This document shows, piece after piece, positions 11,388-24,297 of a stretch of 64,000 nt of DNA; positions within the stretch are counted from its first letter, which is position 1, and the number at the start of each line of letters is the position of its first letter. Made by a program: the position numbers and the translations under genes. The DNA comes from Isoetes taiwanensis (taxonomy: Eukaryota > Streptophyta > Lycopodiopsida > Isoetales > Isoetaceae): NCBI GenBank assembly GCA_021234155.1, contig JAJEKV010000014.1, forward strand, positions 4,357,563 to 4,421,562, read 5' to 3'. The notes below the pieces were generated by a model. It was given only the letters and a program-made list of their open reading frames with translations, did no database searches and was not told the origin of the DNA.

Positions 11388-11759
11388 TGTTAGAAAATAA
11401 TACTCAATATATATTGTTAAAGAACTCCTCAATATTTGAACTAGACAACCAACTTAGTGTTATTTGATCTAGACAATAAACTTAAGCCTTAACCATAACC
11501 ATAACCATTGAATTCATTCAATAGTATCAAAGCAATGAACTAGTGCAAGATTTACTTCGATCATCATTAACATAAATAAGAAGGAGAATCTCATTATAAA
11601 CGATCACTCATGTGTGATCGAATCCAACCGACCTCTGTGCAGCTCGCAATTGCTCAGCATTCAGCTGATCTTTATTACTCTCCGGCCGAGTCTGTTGCAG
11701 TCGGTTATGCCATAATTGTCTCTTCGAGATTCCAATGGAGTTTTTCCATTGGTCCAACA
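11388..11759 (-). repeat. Inverted copia LTR (3' LTR)
   Basis: On the minus strand it runs TGTTGGACC...TCTAACA, 372 bp. It is highly similar to LTR1 and LTR2 but lacks the 39-bp internal duplication and has a 10-12 bp insertion near 11634. A purine tract (minus-strand agaaggggatg) lies at 11760-11770, so this is a 3' LTR read from right to left. It shares variant positions with LTR2. Confidence 0.85.
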
Positions 11760-14345
11760 CATCCCCTTCTAACTTTGAATTTGATTAGCCTTATAATATA
11801 AAAATGACCTTATAGATTATAGATCAGACTTCAATATCAATGCTTAACCATTAAGGTTAGGTCAACCCTTCAATCTATTGTCTTCTTGTTTTTCCTATGC
11901 AGATTTGGCTTGAATATTATAAAATTACATATTTGCAGCATTCCCCTTAATGTTAAATATTCATTATCTGCTAAAAATCTTGCTCTAGTATATCAAACTG
12001 TACAAACTTCTGATTGTATTTCTCTGTGCCCTTTGATTTTACTGTATCTTTCTTCACTGAATTTGAATCACCTGTTTTTGTTTCACTTAAACCAATATTC
12101 CCCTATAATTTTGTAAAGCTATGTACTGGCAAGACCTTTGTTAAAATAACTGCAGTTTGATCTGCTGTGAATTTGTACTCCACAGAAATGATTCCCTTGA
12201 CAATCATATCTCTGATAAAATGTACTTGAAGCTCAATATACTTTGTCCTTTCATGTAGGACAGGGTTTTTAGCCATAGCTATGCAACTGATATTATCAAT
12301 AAACAATGTTGTAGGCTTATTTTGAACTGCTTCCAGTTCACATAATAATCTTCTGACTCAAACAACTTCTCTACTAGCTAAGGATGTTGCATTATATTCA
12401 GCTTCAGCTGTAGACATGGCTATGCAACCTCGCTTTTTACTTCTCCACGACACTGTGCTTCCACCAATCTGCAAAATATACCCTGAGGTAGATTCTCCTA
12501 TGTCCAAATCTCCACCCCAGTCTGCATCTGAGTATGCAGTTAATTCTAAACTTGTATTTGTGAATGTTAGACCTTCATCATATGTTCCCTTTAAAAATCT
12601 GAGTACCCTTTTGGCAGCAAGCCAATGTTGTTTTCCAGGATTATTTCCAAACCTAGTATGCCTAGTCTACTGCAGTTGGCTATGTATAGAAGACATCCCA
12701 CCAACTCTCTATATGGATAATTCTCCATTTGTGCCATTTCAGCTTCAGATTTAGGGCTTAGGTCAGAGCACAATCTCTGGCCTGTTGCTAGTGGTGTTTT
12801 CACACTATTGCAGTTAGCTAATCCTTTCTCCAACATACCTTGAATATTGTTGCTCTATGTCAGAGTTATTCTTTTTTGTTCTCGATTCCTGTGTACTTCA
12901 ATACCAAGGAATTTTTGCAATGACCCTAGGTCTGTCATTTGAAATCTATTGCTTAGTACTATTTTGCAAAAATTCAGACATTCCATATTGTTTGCAACCA
13001 TTATGCAGTCATCAACATACAAAGCAATGAAGCAAAAAGTATTTTTCTCTCTGTAGACATACAAATTACCTTCATTTTGAAGTTTAAAGAAACCTTGCTC
13101 CTTCATAAAGTTGTCCATGCATAAAATACCATTGTCTTGGTGATTGTTTGAGACCATATACTGCTCTTTTAAGTTTACATACTAAATTTCCTCCTTGTTC
13201 AAATCCTTTTACTTGTTGCATAAATATCTCCTCATCAAGGTTAGCATTTAGGAAAGCAGTATTTACATCCATGTAGTGAATCTCAAGATCCAAAGCATTT
13301 GCATATGCAAGAAGTATTATCAAACTTGTAGCTTTACTATTGGAGAGAAAGTTTCCTCATAATCAATCCCCCTTTTATGTGAAAATCTTTGTGCTACTAA
13401 TCTTGCCTTGAACTTTCTTTTGCCATCATTGTCAATCTTTATCTTATATATCCATTTATTTCCAACTATATTTTTGTGTACTGGTTTCTCAACAACTTCA
13501 TACGTTTTTGTCCTATCAAAGGATTCCATTTCTCTTTCCATTGCAATCTTCCATTCTTTTGCATTCTCACTAGTCATAGCTTCTTCATAACTCTGTGGTA
13601 TGCTTGGCTCAAGTATTGCCATGATTTCGTTTATCTCTACTTCATTCCTTTGTAACCTTTTTGATGTGCCTGTTACTGTCCTCCCAAGTTCCTCATAGTT
13701 TGCATCTTTATTCCCTTCTTTTAACTTCTCAACTTCTGTTTTCCTAGCTTCTTTACCATGTTGAACATCCCTGTTATCCACCTCAGCATATTCATGTTCA
13801 ACTTTATCCCTTTGCTTACTAATTTCTTCATCTTGTTTTGATTGCTTCACTTTGAGTTTCTTCAACAAACAACCCTGATCTATTGTCAATTTTCTTTTCT
13901 GTCTTTGTAAAGTATCATTTCATTGAATCTAACATCCCTTCCAACAATGATTTTCCTACTTTCTGGAATATATAAACTATAGCCCTTAGATTGTTCATCA
14001 TATCCTACCATAAAGCACCTAACTGCTCTGTCATCTAATTTTTTTCTTTTTTCTTTTTGAATATGCAAAAAAGCAATACTTCCAAATGCTCGAAAATTCT
14101 CATACCTTATTTTTGTGTTGCTCCAAAGATGCTCTGCTATTTGTCCATTTAGACTTGATAGAGGTTCCTTATTTTGTATAAATACTGCATTTTTTACAGC
14201 CTCCTCCCATAGAAAGTTGGGTAATCCTGATTGCTTTAGCATTGATCTTATTGAATCAAGAATTGACCTGTTTTTCCTTTCTACAACTCCATTTTGTTGT
14301 GGAGTATGGCTGCAAGTTACTTCGTCTACCAATGGATACATTTAA
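11760..14345 (-). pseudogene. pol: Copia integrase C-terminus, reverse transcriptase and RNase H
   Basis: Read right to left, it starts with HTPQQNGVVERKNR and GLPNFLWEEAVKNAVF of the integrase (14341-14150), then a Lys/Glu-rich linker. RT follows: ETFSPIVKLQV (near 13330), MDVNTAFLNANLDEEIFMQQ, VYGLKQSPRQWY and YVDD with CIMVANN (13030-13005). RNase H-like DNISCIAMAKNP and HFIRDMI lie at 12300-12200, then the polypurine tract and LTR. Frame changes at about 13886, 13320, 13150, 12840 and 12590 make it nonfunctional. Its first residues continue almost directly where the plus-strand integrase at 2783 stops. Confidence 0.85.
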
Positions 14346-16650
14346 TCTATGGCTAGAAAAATTAAAAACCTTTGGAAAATAAGCTATCGCTCTTTATTTG
14401 CGTTGAGCTTCGATGGTTGACGATATGCTCCTTGCCGGAGGTTAGCATCCCAAGGTCTGCAGATTGGGTCACAGAAGAAAGGTCGTCTGGTAGCTTTTTA
14501 ACTCACCTCACAATTATGTTTAATATGAAGAAGCTCGTGGCCAATGAAAGGCATGTGTAGCTCAAGGTAAAGGCCCCCAACTCTGCCAGATTGTTGCCAA
14601 GGCTCCACTCTGTTTGCTTGTCTGCCTATCGGCCTGCGTGATTTTTATTTAAATGCAGGTACATATTTCCAAATTCTTGCTTAAGATACCAATGACAGAT
14701 CTGAATCTCCATCAGGCTATCTTTCTTGGCCATGCACGAGGTGTGAAGATGGACTTTCAGCATTAGTAGATCTGCTATCCCCTTTAGATAAGTATCCCTC
14801 TACTGATCGTGAGTAGATGATCCATCCAACCCTGCAGAAAATTCATCCAAGCCATTTTCATTTATTGTGTAGAAAATCTAATTGCCTGGTCCATGTCCCT
14901 GTTTTCCAGCCCTTTGTACATAGTTGCAACAACACAAATCAGTTCAGGTCACATGACATTAAGGGCTACATTAATTGGAGTCTCATCTAGTGATGAAAGG
15001 TTGTGTTATAGATTGCCCAGATTGTACAAACAATGTAGGCTCTACAATAGTTCCAGTCGATTCCTGAGTTTCTTCCTTTTGTGCAGTCCATTAAGTTAAA
15101 GATAGGGTTATTGTTTTCATCCCAAGTTCATCCCATTTCGCGATGGCATGAGCATGGTGAAAAGGCAAAGATGAGTGATGGTGTGGCAAAACACGAAGGG
15201 GTGGAAATATGAAGAATTTGCCTAGCCAACTTCGCAATTTTTTAGAATAAGCATATTTCACCGTGGTGACTTGGCATTTCATTGTATGATGTGGCATGTC
15301 ACATGATGTCTAAGCATTTTATGCACTTTTCATAGAAATTGATACCGAAGGAGCCACCAATCTTCGGATATGAAGGTTCAGAAGCCACCAAGTTAGATGG
15401 CTGGGGTTTCCAAATCCCTCCTTGCTAATGATCTATAGAATTTAGCCAAAGTTAAAGATAAAAATTGGCTTTAGATAGATAATAATAACGTCGCAACAAC
15501 AAAGCTTGAATCCCTCATAACAACGGAGAAACCATATTCATGGGCATTGCCATTATTTTGTCAAAAACATATCACAATATGGATTAAAAGACATAAGTCA
15601 AATACAAAATATAGTGATTTGTGCAAGCTTTTATGCATTCACATGCATTGTTCGTTCCACCTAATAAAGAAGTCGAAAAACATTTGTGCATGTGTCTATA
15701 GGATCCTAGCATTAAGATCTTAGCATTCTTCTTTGCAAAAAAAAGGTGCCGAGGAAACATGGGGGGATTTAATTTAATCCAATAATGTTTGCCCGATCAC
15801 GAACCGTATCTTTATAACCTAAGATTGTCAAATGTTTTGGATGGTATTCGTATAAGAATACCGTAAAAGCTGACAGTGGCACTGTGGATTCGAAATAAAA
15901 GAATCGAATCTGGGGTTCTATTTCTCTGGCGTTTAGGCTCAAATGATGCCGATGCAGCAGGCGGCTATGGCGGCTATGGTGCCTCCATGCTTGTGCAGGC
16001 ACTGAGGCGCTCCATTTTTTCTGTAGGAACTATGGCAAGTATAGCGCTTCTGTAGGAACTGTGGCCGCTATGGCGGGTCGTTTTTCCCTTTTTTGTTGCT
16101 TGCTTTTGGTCTATTTTGACAGTTCAGCTTGCAAAGGAAAGGAAAGGAAAGCTCGAATGCAATTTGTCATCGAAAAACAGGGGTCGTGGCCATGGCTTGT
16201 TGGGCGCAAAACCCTGCTTCTTCTGGCATGACTCTGCAGTGAAGAGCATAAGACGACCTGTAGGTGTTTGAATCCTTCTGTGATACAGATGAAAGGAGGG
16301 ACATATTACCTTCAGAGTTTCTGGATAATCTGTGTCTTCAAAGGCTGGTTGATCAGGTGAGCCAAGGGCATAGGATTCTTGTTGGGGTTCAATTCCCCAA
16401 GCCCTGGTCTGTTGCAAGTCTGAGTTCTATCAGGATTTCCAGGTAAATAAGTGATGTGCCACCTATAAATTGCCGTGCTTGGCATACATATCATGGATGG
16501 CATTGCAGCAAGAATGCTAACTTAAGTAGCACTATCTATCTCTTGGCATGCCTGTTGCATGTGGCTACAGATTACATGCTGAGAATACAACCCAATCCTG
16601 AAAGAGCATGAGAGCAAATTCTGGTTATACATGTTGTCAAAAATCATTCG
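14346..16650. other. Intergenic, no gene recognised
   Basis: Only short, unsupported reading frames are present. A GGCGGCTATGGCGGCTATGG mini-repeat lies near 15960. Frames at 16124-16503 overlap on both strands and show no family features. Confidence 0.45.
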
Positions 16651-16699
16651 TGCATGATTTATGCTACCATATCTTCTATATGCAGTGTCGAGGATAGTG

Positions 16700-17251
16700 C
16701 CAACAATGACCTCTAGTCATATCACCATCAGGCATCCGAGCATGAATCATTTTAGTTTCTGCTAGGGCTGCAAGACTAGCAAATACATTTAAACTCCAAG
16801 CAGATATCGTCGGGCTGCAACCCCTTTTTGTTGGACTTTAGTCTCATGGTATTGATCGAAGACCCCTTGGGCATCATGAAGCCATCCACACTTACCATAC
16901 ATGATAATCATTGCAGAACTAATAATGGCAGTCCATGATAAGTGCCTTTAAAGCATCCTACCAAATAATTGTGTTGATCCTGTCAGATATCCACTCATGG
17001 ACTACCACCTCAGCGTGAAGTTTCTTTCCCTGCCCTATGAAAGTCAAGCATACACTTAGAATCATTGTATGTGCAAACTTATCTGTGCTGAGACCCTTTC
17101 TGCTGCATTTGCTCAAAAATCTTGAAAGCACTTCCCTTGTCTTTATGTTGTATATATGCAGAAAACACTCGCCATACATATTGATAAGAGCTTCTACAAC
17201 AACACCTTCGAACTCTAATCTTTTCATTATTTCATTATCAAATACCTGCAA
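16700..17251 (-). pseudogene. PPR protein fragment (PLS type), downstream piece
   Basis: The minus-strand reading includes EALINMYGECF and GQGKKLHAEVVVHEWISD. These match the plant organellar pentatricopeptide repeat pattern in which GxxLHAxVV and NALINMYGKCG mark the start of a repeat. Stops and frame changes follow below 16958. PPR proteins bind organelle RNA; this fragment has no start or intact repeat array. Confidence 0.6.
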
Positions 17252-17359
17252 AATGGTTCAGTGACATGACTCCAAACTCCAGTGCGTCCCCAACTCCAGT
17301 CTCCACTTCAGCCTGGAAAATAAATTCAAACAAGTCATCCAAGCAGTCTCTCTGAATCA

Positions 17360-18169
17360 TCATAGAATTGAATCACAGGCCGGCCCAGTGTAAGTGTAGA
17401 TATTTTCCATCAGATGATAGGAATTGTGGGGATCCATCTGGATGAGCTGCTGGAAGCATCTCAATCCTAGATCTGCTTCCCCATATGTATTGCAAGCACT
17501 AAGCAGAGATGTCCACATTTCTTTACATGGGGTACACGGTGCAGTTTGAGGTAATTTTTCTGCCACATACAATTGTCCTGATCGTGCAAGGAGATCAACC
17601 ATACAAGAATAACGATCCATTATTGCTGCAATCCCAAATTCTTCTGTCATTCTCTTGAAATAATTCCGGCCCTTCGAGATCAGATTCCCATGGCTACATG
17701 CATTGAGAAGACATATGAATGTCGTAGAATTTGGCTTTACTCCAAGTCACAGCCATCCTTAAAACAGTCCACAGCCATATTACCACTACTCATGCCATAT
17801 TCTATAGCCAACACATCAGTGCTTCCTTAAGAATACTAAGAAATGTGAGCTTGTTAGCTTCAACCGCTTTTTGCTTAAATAGTTTAAAAGCTGCTGGGCC
17901 ATCTGCTTTCTGAATATATGCTGCAATCATCCATGAAATAACATCCCGCTTAAGCAATCTGTCAAATACTTGTGGGGCATCATGGAACCTGGAACCTGAC
18001 ATAAACTGCAGTCATTATATTCCATGAGATCACGGTTCCATGGGACCTGGAAGATGCTGATTGCCGCCTTGTACAATCCATGGTGCCGTATCCTGCAATC
18101 ATACATCTTCCTGTATGTAACATCCACTTGGTTGACATCTTCCATGCATGTAACAGAGGATTTAGACAT
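17360..18169 (-). pseudogene. PPR protein pseudogene with C-terminal E-like motif
   Basis: Reading from 18169 downward, RDLMEYNDCSL, then APQVFDRLLKRDVISWMIAAY and NKLTFLSILKEAL are PPR repeat segments. A later frame gives RYSCMVDLLARSGQLYVAEKL, EMWTSLLSACNTYGEADLG and RCFQQLIQMDP, the usual end of a PLS-class PPR protein (E region). Several frames are needed, so it is broken. The 16700-17251 piece is a different repeat placed after the E region, so these are probably two fragments or a rearranged copy. Confidence 0.7.
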
Positions 18170-19439
18170 CTGCCTGTTCTTAGCTTTTTTATTTTCCGTT
18201 GCTTGTGTATCTATGATGTTAGTATATCGGTGTTGCCATAGCTACAGAATATTTTATTACTAATCTTGTTAACTGTTTGTCCTTTTTAAGCGCATCCAGT
18301 AATATTCTTAATTCCTCTAGGATTAGTTCATTAGAAACTTTGATTGTAGACATTTGTTGGAGGCCAGCTCAGAATCCTTTGTTTTATTCTATTGCTTGTA
18401 AAATGTAAGGTTATGTGAAAATCCCCTTTTTTTATATGTATTTTGATCACTTTCTTTGATGTTATAGTTCAATGACTTGAAGAACCAAGAACCTATTTAT
18501 CTTAATTTTGACGAGGTTAGCAATTTTATTGGAAATTTTAAGATGCCTCTCTATTTACATTTAATTGTTAACTAGAATAGCCTTGGAGCAGTGATTTCAC
18601 CTTTTTACTATATTCTTCAATAGTGGCATCCATCTCATTCCGAACATGATGCTTCCGAACATGATGCTGGTCTATCTTACAGCAAGAAAGTAATTCAGCC
18701 ATTTGTTATATAGTCAAAAGCAGATGTGGCCAAGCTTCAACCCTCTCTCATGCTCATGTTAATATATAAGGCTTAAAGACTTAAATTCAAAAATATAGAG
18801 GAGGCATATAACTTGATTGAAATACTTCCTTGCTGGATGCAGTAATACTGGCCTTTCCATAAGTAATGGAAGGCTAGTCCATAATCTAATCAGTAAATAT
18901 GGCCTTATTGATATTGTGATTTTAAGCAGCTTACTTAGAATCTGTGTTAAATCCAAAAATATAGAGACATATAACTTGTTTGAAATAGGTGCATAATTTG
19001 AGAATTGACCAAGTTCTTTTCTTTCTTAAACAGGTTAGCGAAGATGAAGAACGCAATCAGCCCAATGATAAAGGTCCATCTCCTACCAACGACGATAATC
19101 TGGAATGAAAATAATCCATGGTAGAAAGTGTTTCAAAATGAAAACTATTGGATTTATTTTGATCAATGTTAGAAGTACTCTAAATGTAAAACGATCTTCC
19201 ATTTGACCTTAATTTCCTTATTTTGTCAAGTAATTTACTGGTGCACGCAATTCCTTTTCATTTTTTCTTCCTCTGTTCATTGTGCATGATGCAACTATGG
19301 ACTCAAATGAAACCAATCTGGGATGATCTCAAATATAAATCCCTTCCCTCCCCCCCCCCCAAAAAAAAAGAAAAAAAAAATCTATTAATGAAAAGATAAA
19401 ATGACAAAAAATAAAGGTGGAATTGCCACAAAAGGACAT
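18170..19439. other. Intergenic, possible orphan terminal exon
   Basis: No gene is established. At 19034-19108 a pyrimidine-rich acceptor (tttcttaaacag) is followed by a short acidic reading (VSEDEERNQPNDKGPSP) to a stop, which could be a last exon, but no upstream exons were identified. A C-run next to an A-run lies at 19352-19380. Confidence 0.3.
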
Positions 19440-20060
19440 AAAGTGAAGGTATGATGGACACAAATTTGACAATAGTCTCATTATAAAATTGACATGCATA
19501 TGTTGCAAAAAGACTTAAATTTTGACACAATTTTGTTACTCAACTATTATAAAAAGGAAACTAGTTCGTCATAACAAAAAGATATACAACGTGTAATAAG
19601 AGTTGTAAATCTGACGCAAAGGATGTCAACCTATGCAAGCTAGGTGCACCAATATGATGTAACAAGTTAGTTGCATAATCGAGACTAATATGATATAAAT
19701 ATGACGCAGTTGTCGACAAACTTGAATATAAGTTTTGACATAAATATGCCATGCTATTGTTACAAACGTAGTCATTGTGTTAAGACTAATCTGATAAAAA
19801 ATAGGACACAAACATTGAATAACTTAGACATAAGCTCGACACAAATATGGCATGCAATTGCCACAAATGCAGTCATTGTGTCGAAACTAATATGATACAA
19901 AATATGACGTAATTATTGAATAACTTGGATACAAGATCGACGCAAACATGCTATGCAATTGCCACAAATGTAGTCATTATGTCATTTTTGCGTTATGTGG
20001 TCGTGACGGAATACTTGACGCAAAAGTTGACGTCCATGCGACATCAAAGTATAGCACTTT
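19440..20060. repeat. GACGCAA/TTGACAC motif cluster
   Basis: Repeated ttgacacaa, gacgcaa, cgacacaaatatg and gccacaaatg(t/c)agtcatt(g/a)tgtc words occur at 50-70 bp spacing, including three strongly similar blocks near 19745, 19845 and 19935. The motif class matches 8240-8800. It looks like the subterminal region of a CACTA-type element. Confidence 0.45.
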
Positions 20061-21746
20061 TAGCGTCATTATTCTAGAATGGGACTCGCAAGAAACCAAC
20101 AAAACCGCCCCAACTACCCACGAAAAATAAAGGGAAAATCCAATTATATCATTTGGACCCCAAAAAATACAATGCTAATAGATGTGTAAAAAGGCTGCCC
20201 TATTATGTTGTAGTAGTGAGGGGTGAAAGTGATAAGCCTTGACGGTAGCAAAAAAGGCATAAAATCCTCCCCCAAACCCCGTGGAGAAGTTCGGAGACCC
20301 TTCATACGTTTTTTCCACATCACCAACAAACAAAGTGAGACAACACAAACATACCAGGGGATAGCATCACCCAAGGGGTGGAAAAAACATCCTTCAAATG
20401 GAAGAAAAAAACATGATAAACAGAAATTTGTGCCAATACAATAAACAAAGAAGGGGAGGGTGGGTTCAAAGAGAATAAAATGACTGGCGAGAGGACCCGA
20501 TGAGATGTTGCTTAACTTTAAAATTTGTAATTTGAAAGGGCATCGCGCATGCATGCATGCAAGACATTTGCTACCCCATCCTAGAATGTCAAATGTCTCG
20601 GATCGAGAAGAATGGGGCTCGCGTGAAACCAACAAACCGCCATTACCTCTAGTATTCCATCAAACTCAAATCCAAAAACTATGGTGAATGAAGGTTAAAA
20701 ATCCGAGGCCGGACATGCCACAAAAATAGAATTCCAAATGATGCCAAACCCGGCGGGAAGAAGCCCCTCCCATGCAAACAATCCAAAGAGAATAAAGCTT
20801 ATGGTGCTTCTCATTCATCTCGTTTTTAATGGTGGGCTTGGTATTTCTTTCACACATCCTACCCACGAAAAATAAAGGGAAAATCCAATTAGATCATTTG
20901 GACCCCAAAAAATACAATTCTAATAGATGAGTGGCTGAACCGCCGAGGACTTATCATGCCTTAAAAACCCGCCCTTTCTATCAAAAACCCTAGTGTGATA
21001 AGCCTCTCAATTTCGAACAAGCGGATGTGATATCGCTCCCAAAACCCCGCGTAATATAATGAGGTTTGGGACACCAATGGTGTCATTCACCAACACATCC
21101 AAACAAGAAAAAATAAGGCCGATAGCATCACCCAAATGGTGAAAAAAGAATCACCTAATTGAGGAAAAATATGATAAACCGGACTTGTACAAGATATAAA
21201 CAAAGAGGGTTGGTTCAAGAATAAAGTAGAAGAAGAGGAAGGAAGGATGCGATTTCCTTTTATTTCGCATTCAACAAGCGGGCATCGGGCCATGCATGAT
21301 CCAAAAATTTCCCATTCTAGAATGGGTCAATCCGATGTCACCGGATCGATGCGATTCTAGAATGGGACTAAAAAGAAACCAAAAAACCGCCGACTACCTA
21401 TTCGAAAACAAGGTCAAGGGTGAACCCCGCGGGGCCGAAGGCCAAAGGCCAGGATAGCAAGAAAGACAAAATTGGCTAAACCCGGGCAGGAAGAACCCCT
21501 CCCCGCCTCGAAACAATTCAAAGAATAAAAGCATTGCGAAGAAAAGCCAGCCTCGCGGGATGCGGCTTCGCGCTGAAAAAATTAGAAGGAGGTTGTCATT
21601 CAGCGCGCGTGTGCATGACATCAATGTGTCCCATTCTAGAATGGCGATCCGATGTATGGGAAAAATATTTTTACAGGCCCTTTGAAAGCATGATCCAAGA
21701 TTTGACACTATACGGCGAAAAATGCCCTATTATTTGTAGTAGTGAG
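20060..21746. repeat. Degenerate large tandem repeat with TTCTAGAA palindromes
   Basis: About 700-750-bp units recur two to three times in diverged form. Markers include tacccacgaaaaataaaggg (20116, 20863), gatagcatcaccca (20361, 21121), gaag(a/-)cccctccc (20760, 21493) and tgccctattat.tgtagtagtg (20192, 21723). The palindrome CCCATTCTAGAATGGG or variants recurs at about 20069, 20579, 21311, 21351 and 21629. No coding potential is evident. The right edge abuts the TIR transposon at 21747. Confidence 0.6.
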
Positions 21747-21771
21747 GGGTGAAAATGACCTAGTGGGTCAA

Positions 21772-23727
21772 AAAGAAGGAACAGTACCGCACCCTTCATA
21801 CTATTTTTTCCACCCTTCACCAATTGAAGTGTAACCTATGCTATGCCCGAAGACCATAAAGGATAATATTTCAATCATAACCTTCTTAAGCCATAATCGC
21901 CCGTGATCCTAATGCCCGAAGGGTAGCGTGTCTTTGAATTTGTAATTTGATTCATTCTTTTGCTACTCGGCCAAATAGCCAGGGAGAAAGAAGCTGGCGA
22001 GAATTTCCGGATTCACTCTAGTATTCCAAAACTCAAACGCCAAAACTATGGTGAAGAAGGTTGTTAATCAAACTCGACCAACAATTCCAATGGATGCCAT
22101 GCGATGGAATAAAAAATGCAAATCCAATTTTGATTTTTAGGTGCCTGTTAATTTGTTTTTTCTTGATTTTTTCAGCCCGGAAACTACCTTCAAATTGGGG
22201 CTAGGAAGACTTCCATGCCTACTTGGCTAAACTAAATGGTTTTGCATCCATCACACTTTCTTGTGATTTTGGCTAAAATTTCACAAATGGTGTCATTCGA
22301 AAAGACAAATATTAAGCCATCAAGAAGCTTATAGTAATTTGAGCAAATATACCAAGGGTTTTGGCAAAGACATTGAATTTCCTTTTAAATACATTCAACA
22401 AGACATAAACATACATGAACATGTTAAAAACCTAAAAAAAAGGGACTACATTGTTCAAGAGTTTTCCTCTAATGCTTCAACTTAATGTACTTGAAACAAG
22501 AAAAGAAAGTGGAGAAAAAAAAAGAAATATAAACTGTGATTTGAAATTTCTTAAAGCTAGTACATACATTAGAAGTTGAATTTGTCATTCAATCTATCCA
22601 TTTTTCCAAGCCCATTCTATCTTAGGGGAAAATAATTGATGTCCTGAAAGATATGATCCAAGATAGGTGAAGGTTTGGCTATTCAACCTAAAAACTCACT
22701 TGGGGAACAAAAAAATTGGGCTAAAAAGCTTCTTTTTTTGGGCATTTTTTCCATTTACTTTAGCCGCTTTTTCCTTGGCAAAATCATTCTTTGGAAAGGG
22801 AGCCATTTGGCTAACCTTAGCCAAGTCCCTTTAAATTCCATGGTTGGTCGCACTAACTCACGAGATTGCCAACAACGAAGTCCCTCCTTGCAAAAGCCCA
22901 AAGCAAAGACTTACGTAAATGTCACCAGTCGAGGGAGATGACCAAGAGAAATGATCACCGGTCGCATCACTCCAATACCATTCCGATTGCCAATTGGAGA
23001 TGAGGAGAGATGCTCCACCGTGGTCTTGCATTCCGGATGATTACACCCTCACTGCGGATGAAATGTGGACATCATTATCACGTTAGCAATTCCCGGTTTG
23101 CTCATGGAAAAAGGATGTCACCGAGTGCACGAGACCATTCCTGTGGGTTAGTGCAGGAAATAGGTAAGCTTTAATACAAGAAAGCAGAAGTGTTGCATCT
23201 TTGGAACAGCTCACAAAACCGAGAAGAAGATAATTGATGTTGATGAGCATGTAGCCACAACTCCCCGGTAGCGGCGCAGGAAAAGGAAACAAAGAAATCA
23301 CACCAAAAGTAAAAGGACCCCAGATCAGCCAAGCACAAGTCCACAAGGGTTCACACTCCACGACCAAGACATGGGAAAAAGGTACATGCCTGCTTTTTCG
23401 TGGCTCGATTTTGAATTGGCAAAGATTAGAAGGTGCTGTAGACATTGGACATGACAAAGTACCAAAGAGCCTTCAAAGACACCGCGAAGACTGGCGAAGA
23501 CAACGGTCTTTGGAGACACCAAAGCATGCTGAATCCAAGGGAGATTCAAGTAGTACCGATGGTGCCAACAATTATAGTATAGTTCCAAATTCCGCATTTT
23601 GCCTCTACAAAGGCCTCCTCTAACACCTTGTTCTTTGCGGGGAAGGAAAACGATGGCGAAGATGTCGGCAATCGATTCGAGGCATCGTTAAGCGGTGAAA
23701 CATTGACACGGTCAAGGGCCGAAGGTT
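21772..23727. other. Left interior of copy C, no clear gene
   Basis: This corresponds in position to the coiled-coil/Ulp1 gene of the 51452-60933 copy. Only weak fragments are seen, for example a reading with APPWSCIPDDYTLTADEMW near 23020-23075. I cannot assign a gene here. Confidence 0.4.
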
Positions 23728-24290
23728 GTGGAAGAAGAAAGTGAGGGTGAGTCGAAAAATGACCTTGATGAGGACGTCCCCATAGAAGTAGCATTTGGAA
23801 AGAAAAACATGGCTAATGTAATTTTGCCTTATGTATTTCAAAGCGTGCAAACCTTGATTTTGCAAGACAACCCTAAACCATCACCCAAAAGGTTTTGTTC
23901 AAACAATTAATATATTTGATCCCCGTTTTATTCCACCTTTAATGTGCAAATTTTGGTTTGGATTATTCATTCAACTTAGGCTTCAGAAAAAACTTGTCCG
24001 CCGAAAAAAGAAGGCACCAATGGTTATACTTAGTGAATCGATGAAGAAGACAATACAGATAAAAGAAGTGCCAAAGACAAACTCTAACATACAAAAGGTG
24101 CCTCAAGTATCCCTGTTACATTTCAGAATGTGTATTCTCTACAAATTTCGGTTGTTAATTGGAGCTCATTCTTGCATGCGGGAGAACAAGACAGTCGTGA
24201 ATGAAGAAACCAATGACAAAGGCAAAGCAAGGGTTACCGATAGCCGGAAACACCCATACATTGGGGGCGGGGAGATACTAATAAGGATGT
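23728..24290 (+). pseudogene. Acidic/basic protein fragment upstream of the NIF domain
   Basis: Open stretches at 23728-23910 (acidic start, EEESEGESKNDLDEDV) and 24020-24290 (Lys-rich) precede the phosphatase domain on the same strand. They may be earlier exons of it or the tail of the preceding transposon gene. No family is recognised. Confidence 0.35.
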
Positions 24291-24297
24291 ATCGACT

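Noticed and set aside
16124-16503. Overlapping frames of 60-97 residues on both strands
   Set aside because: They have no family motifs or conserved partner; overlapping open frames on both strands point to chance.
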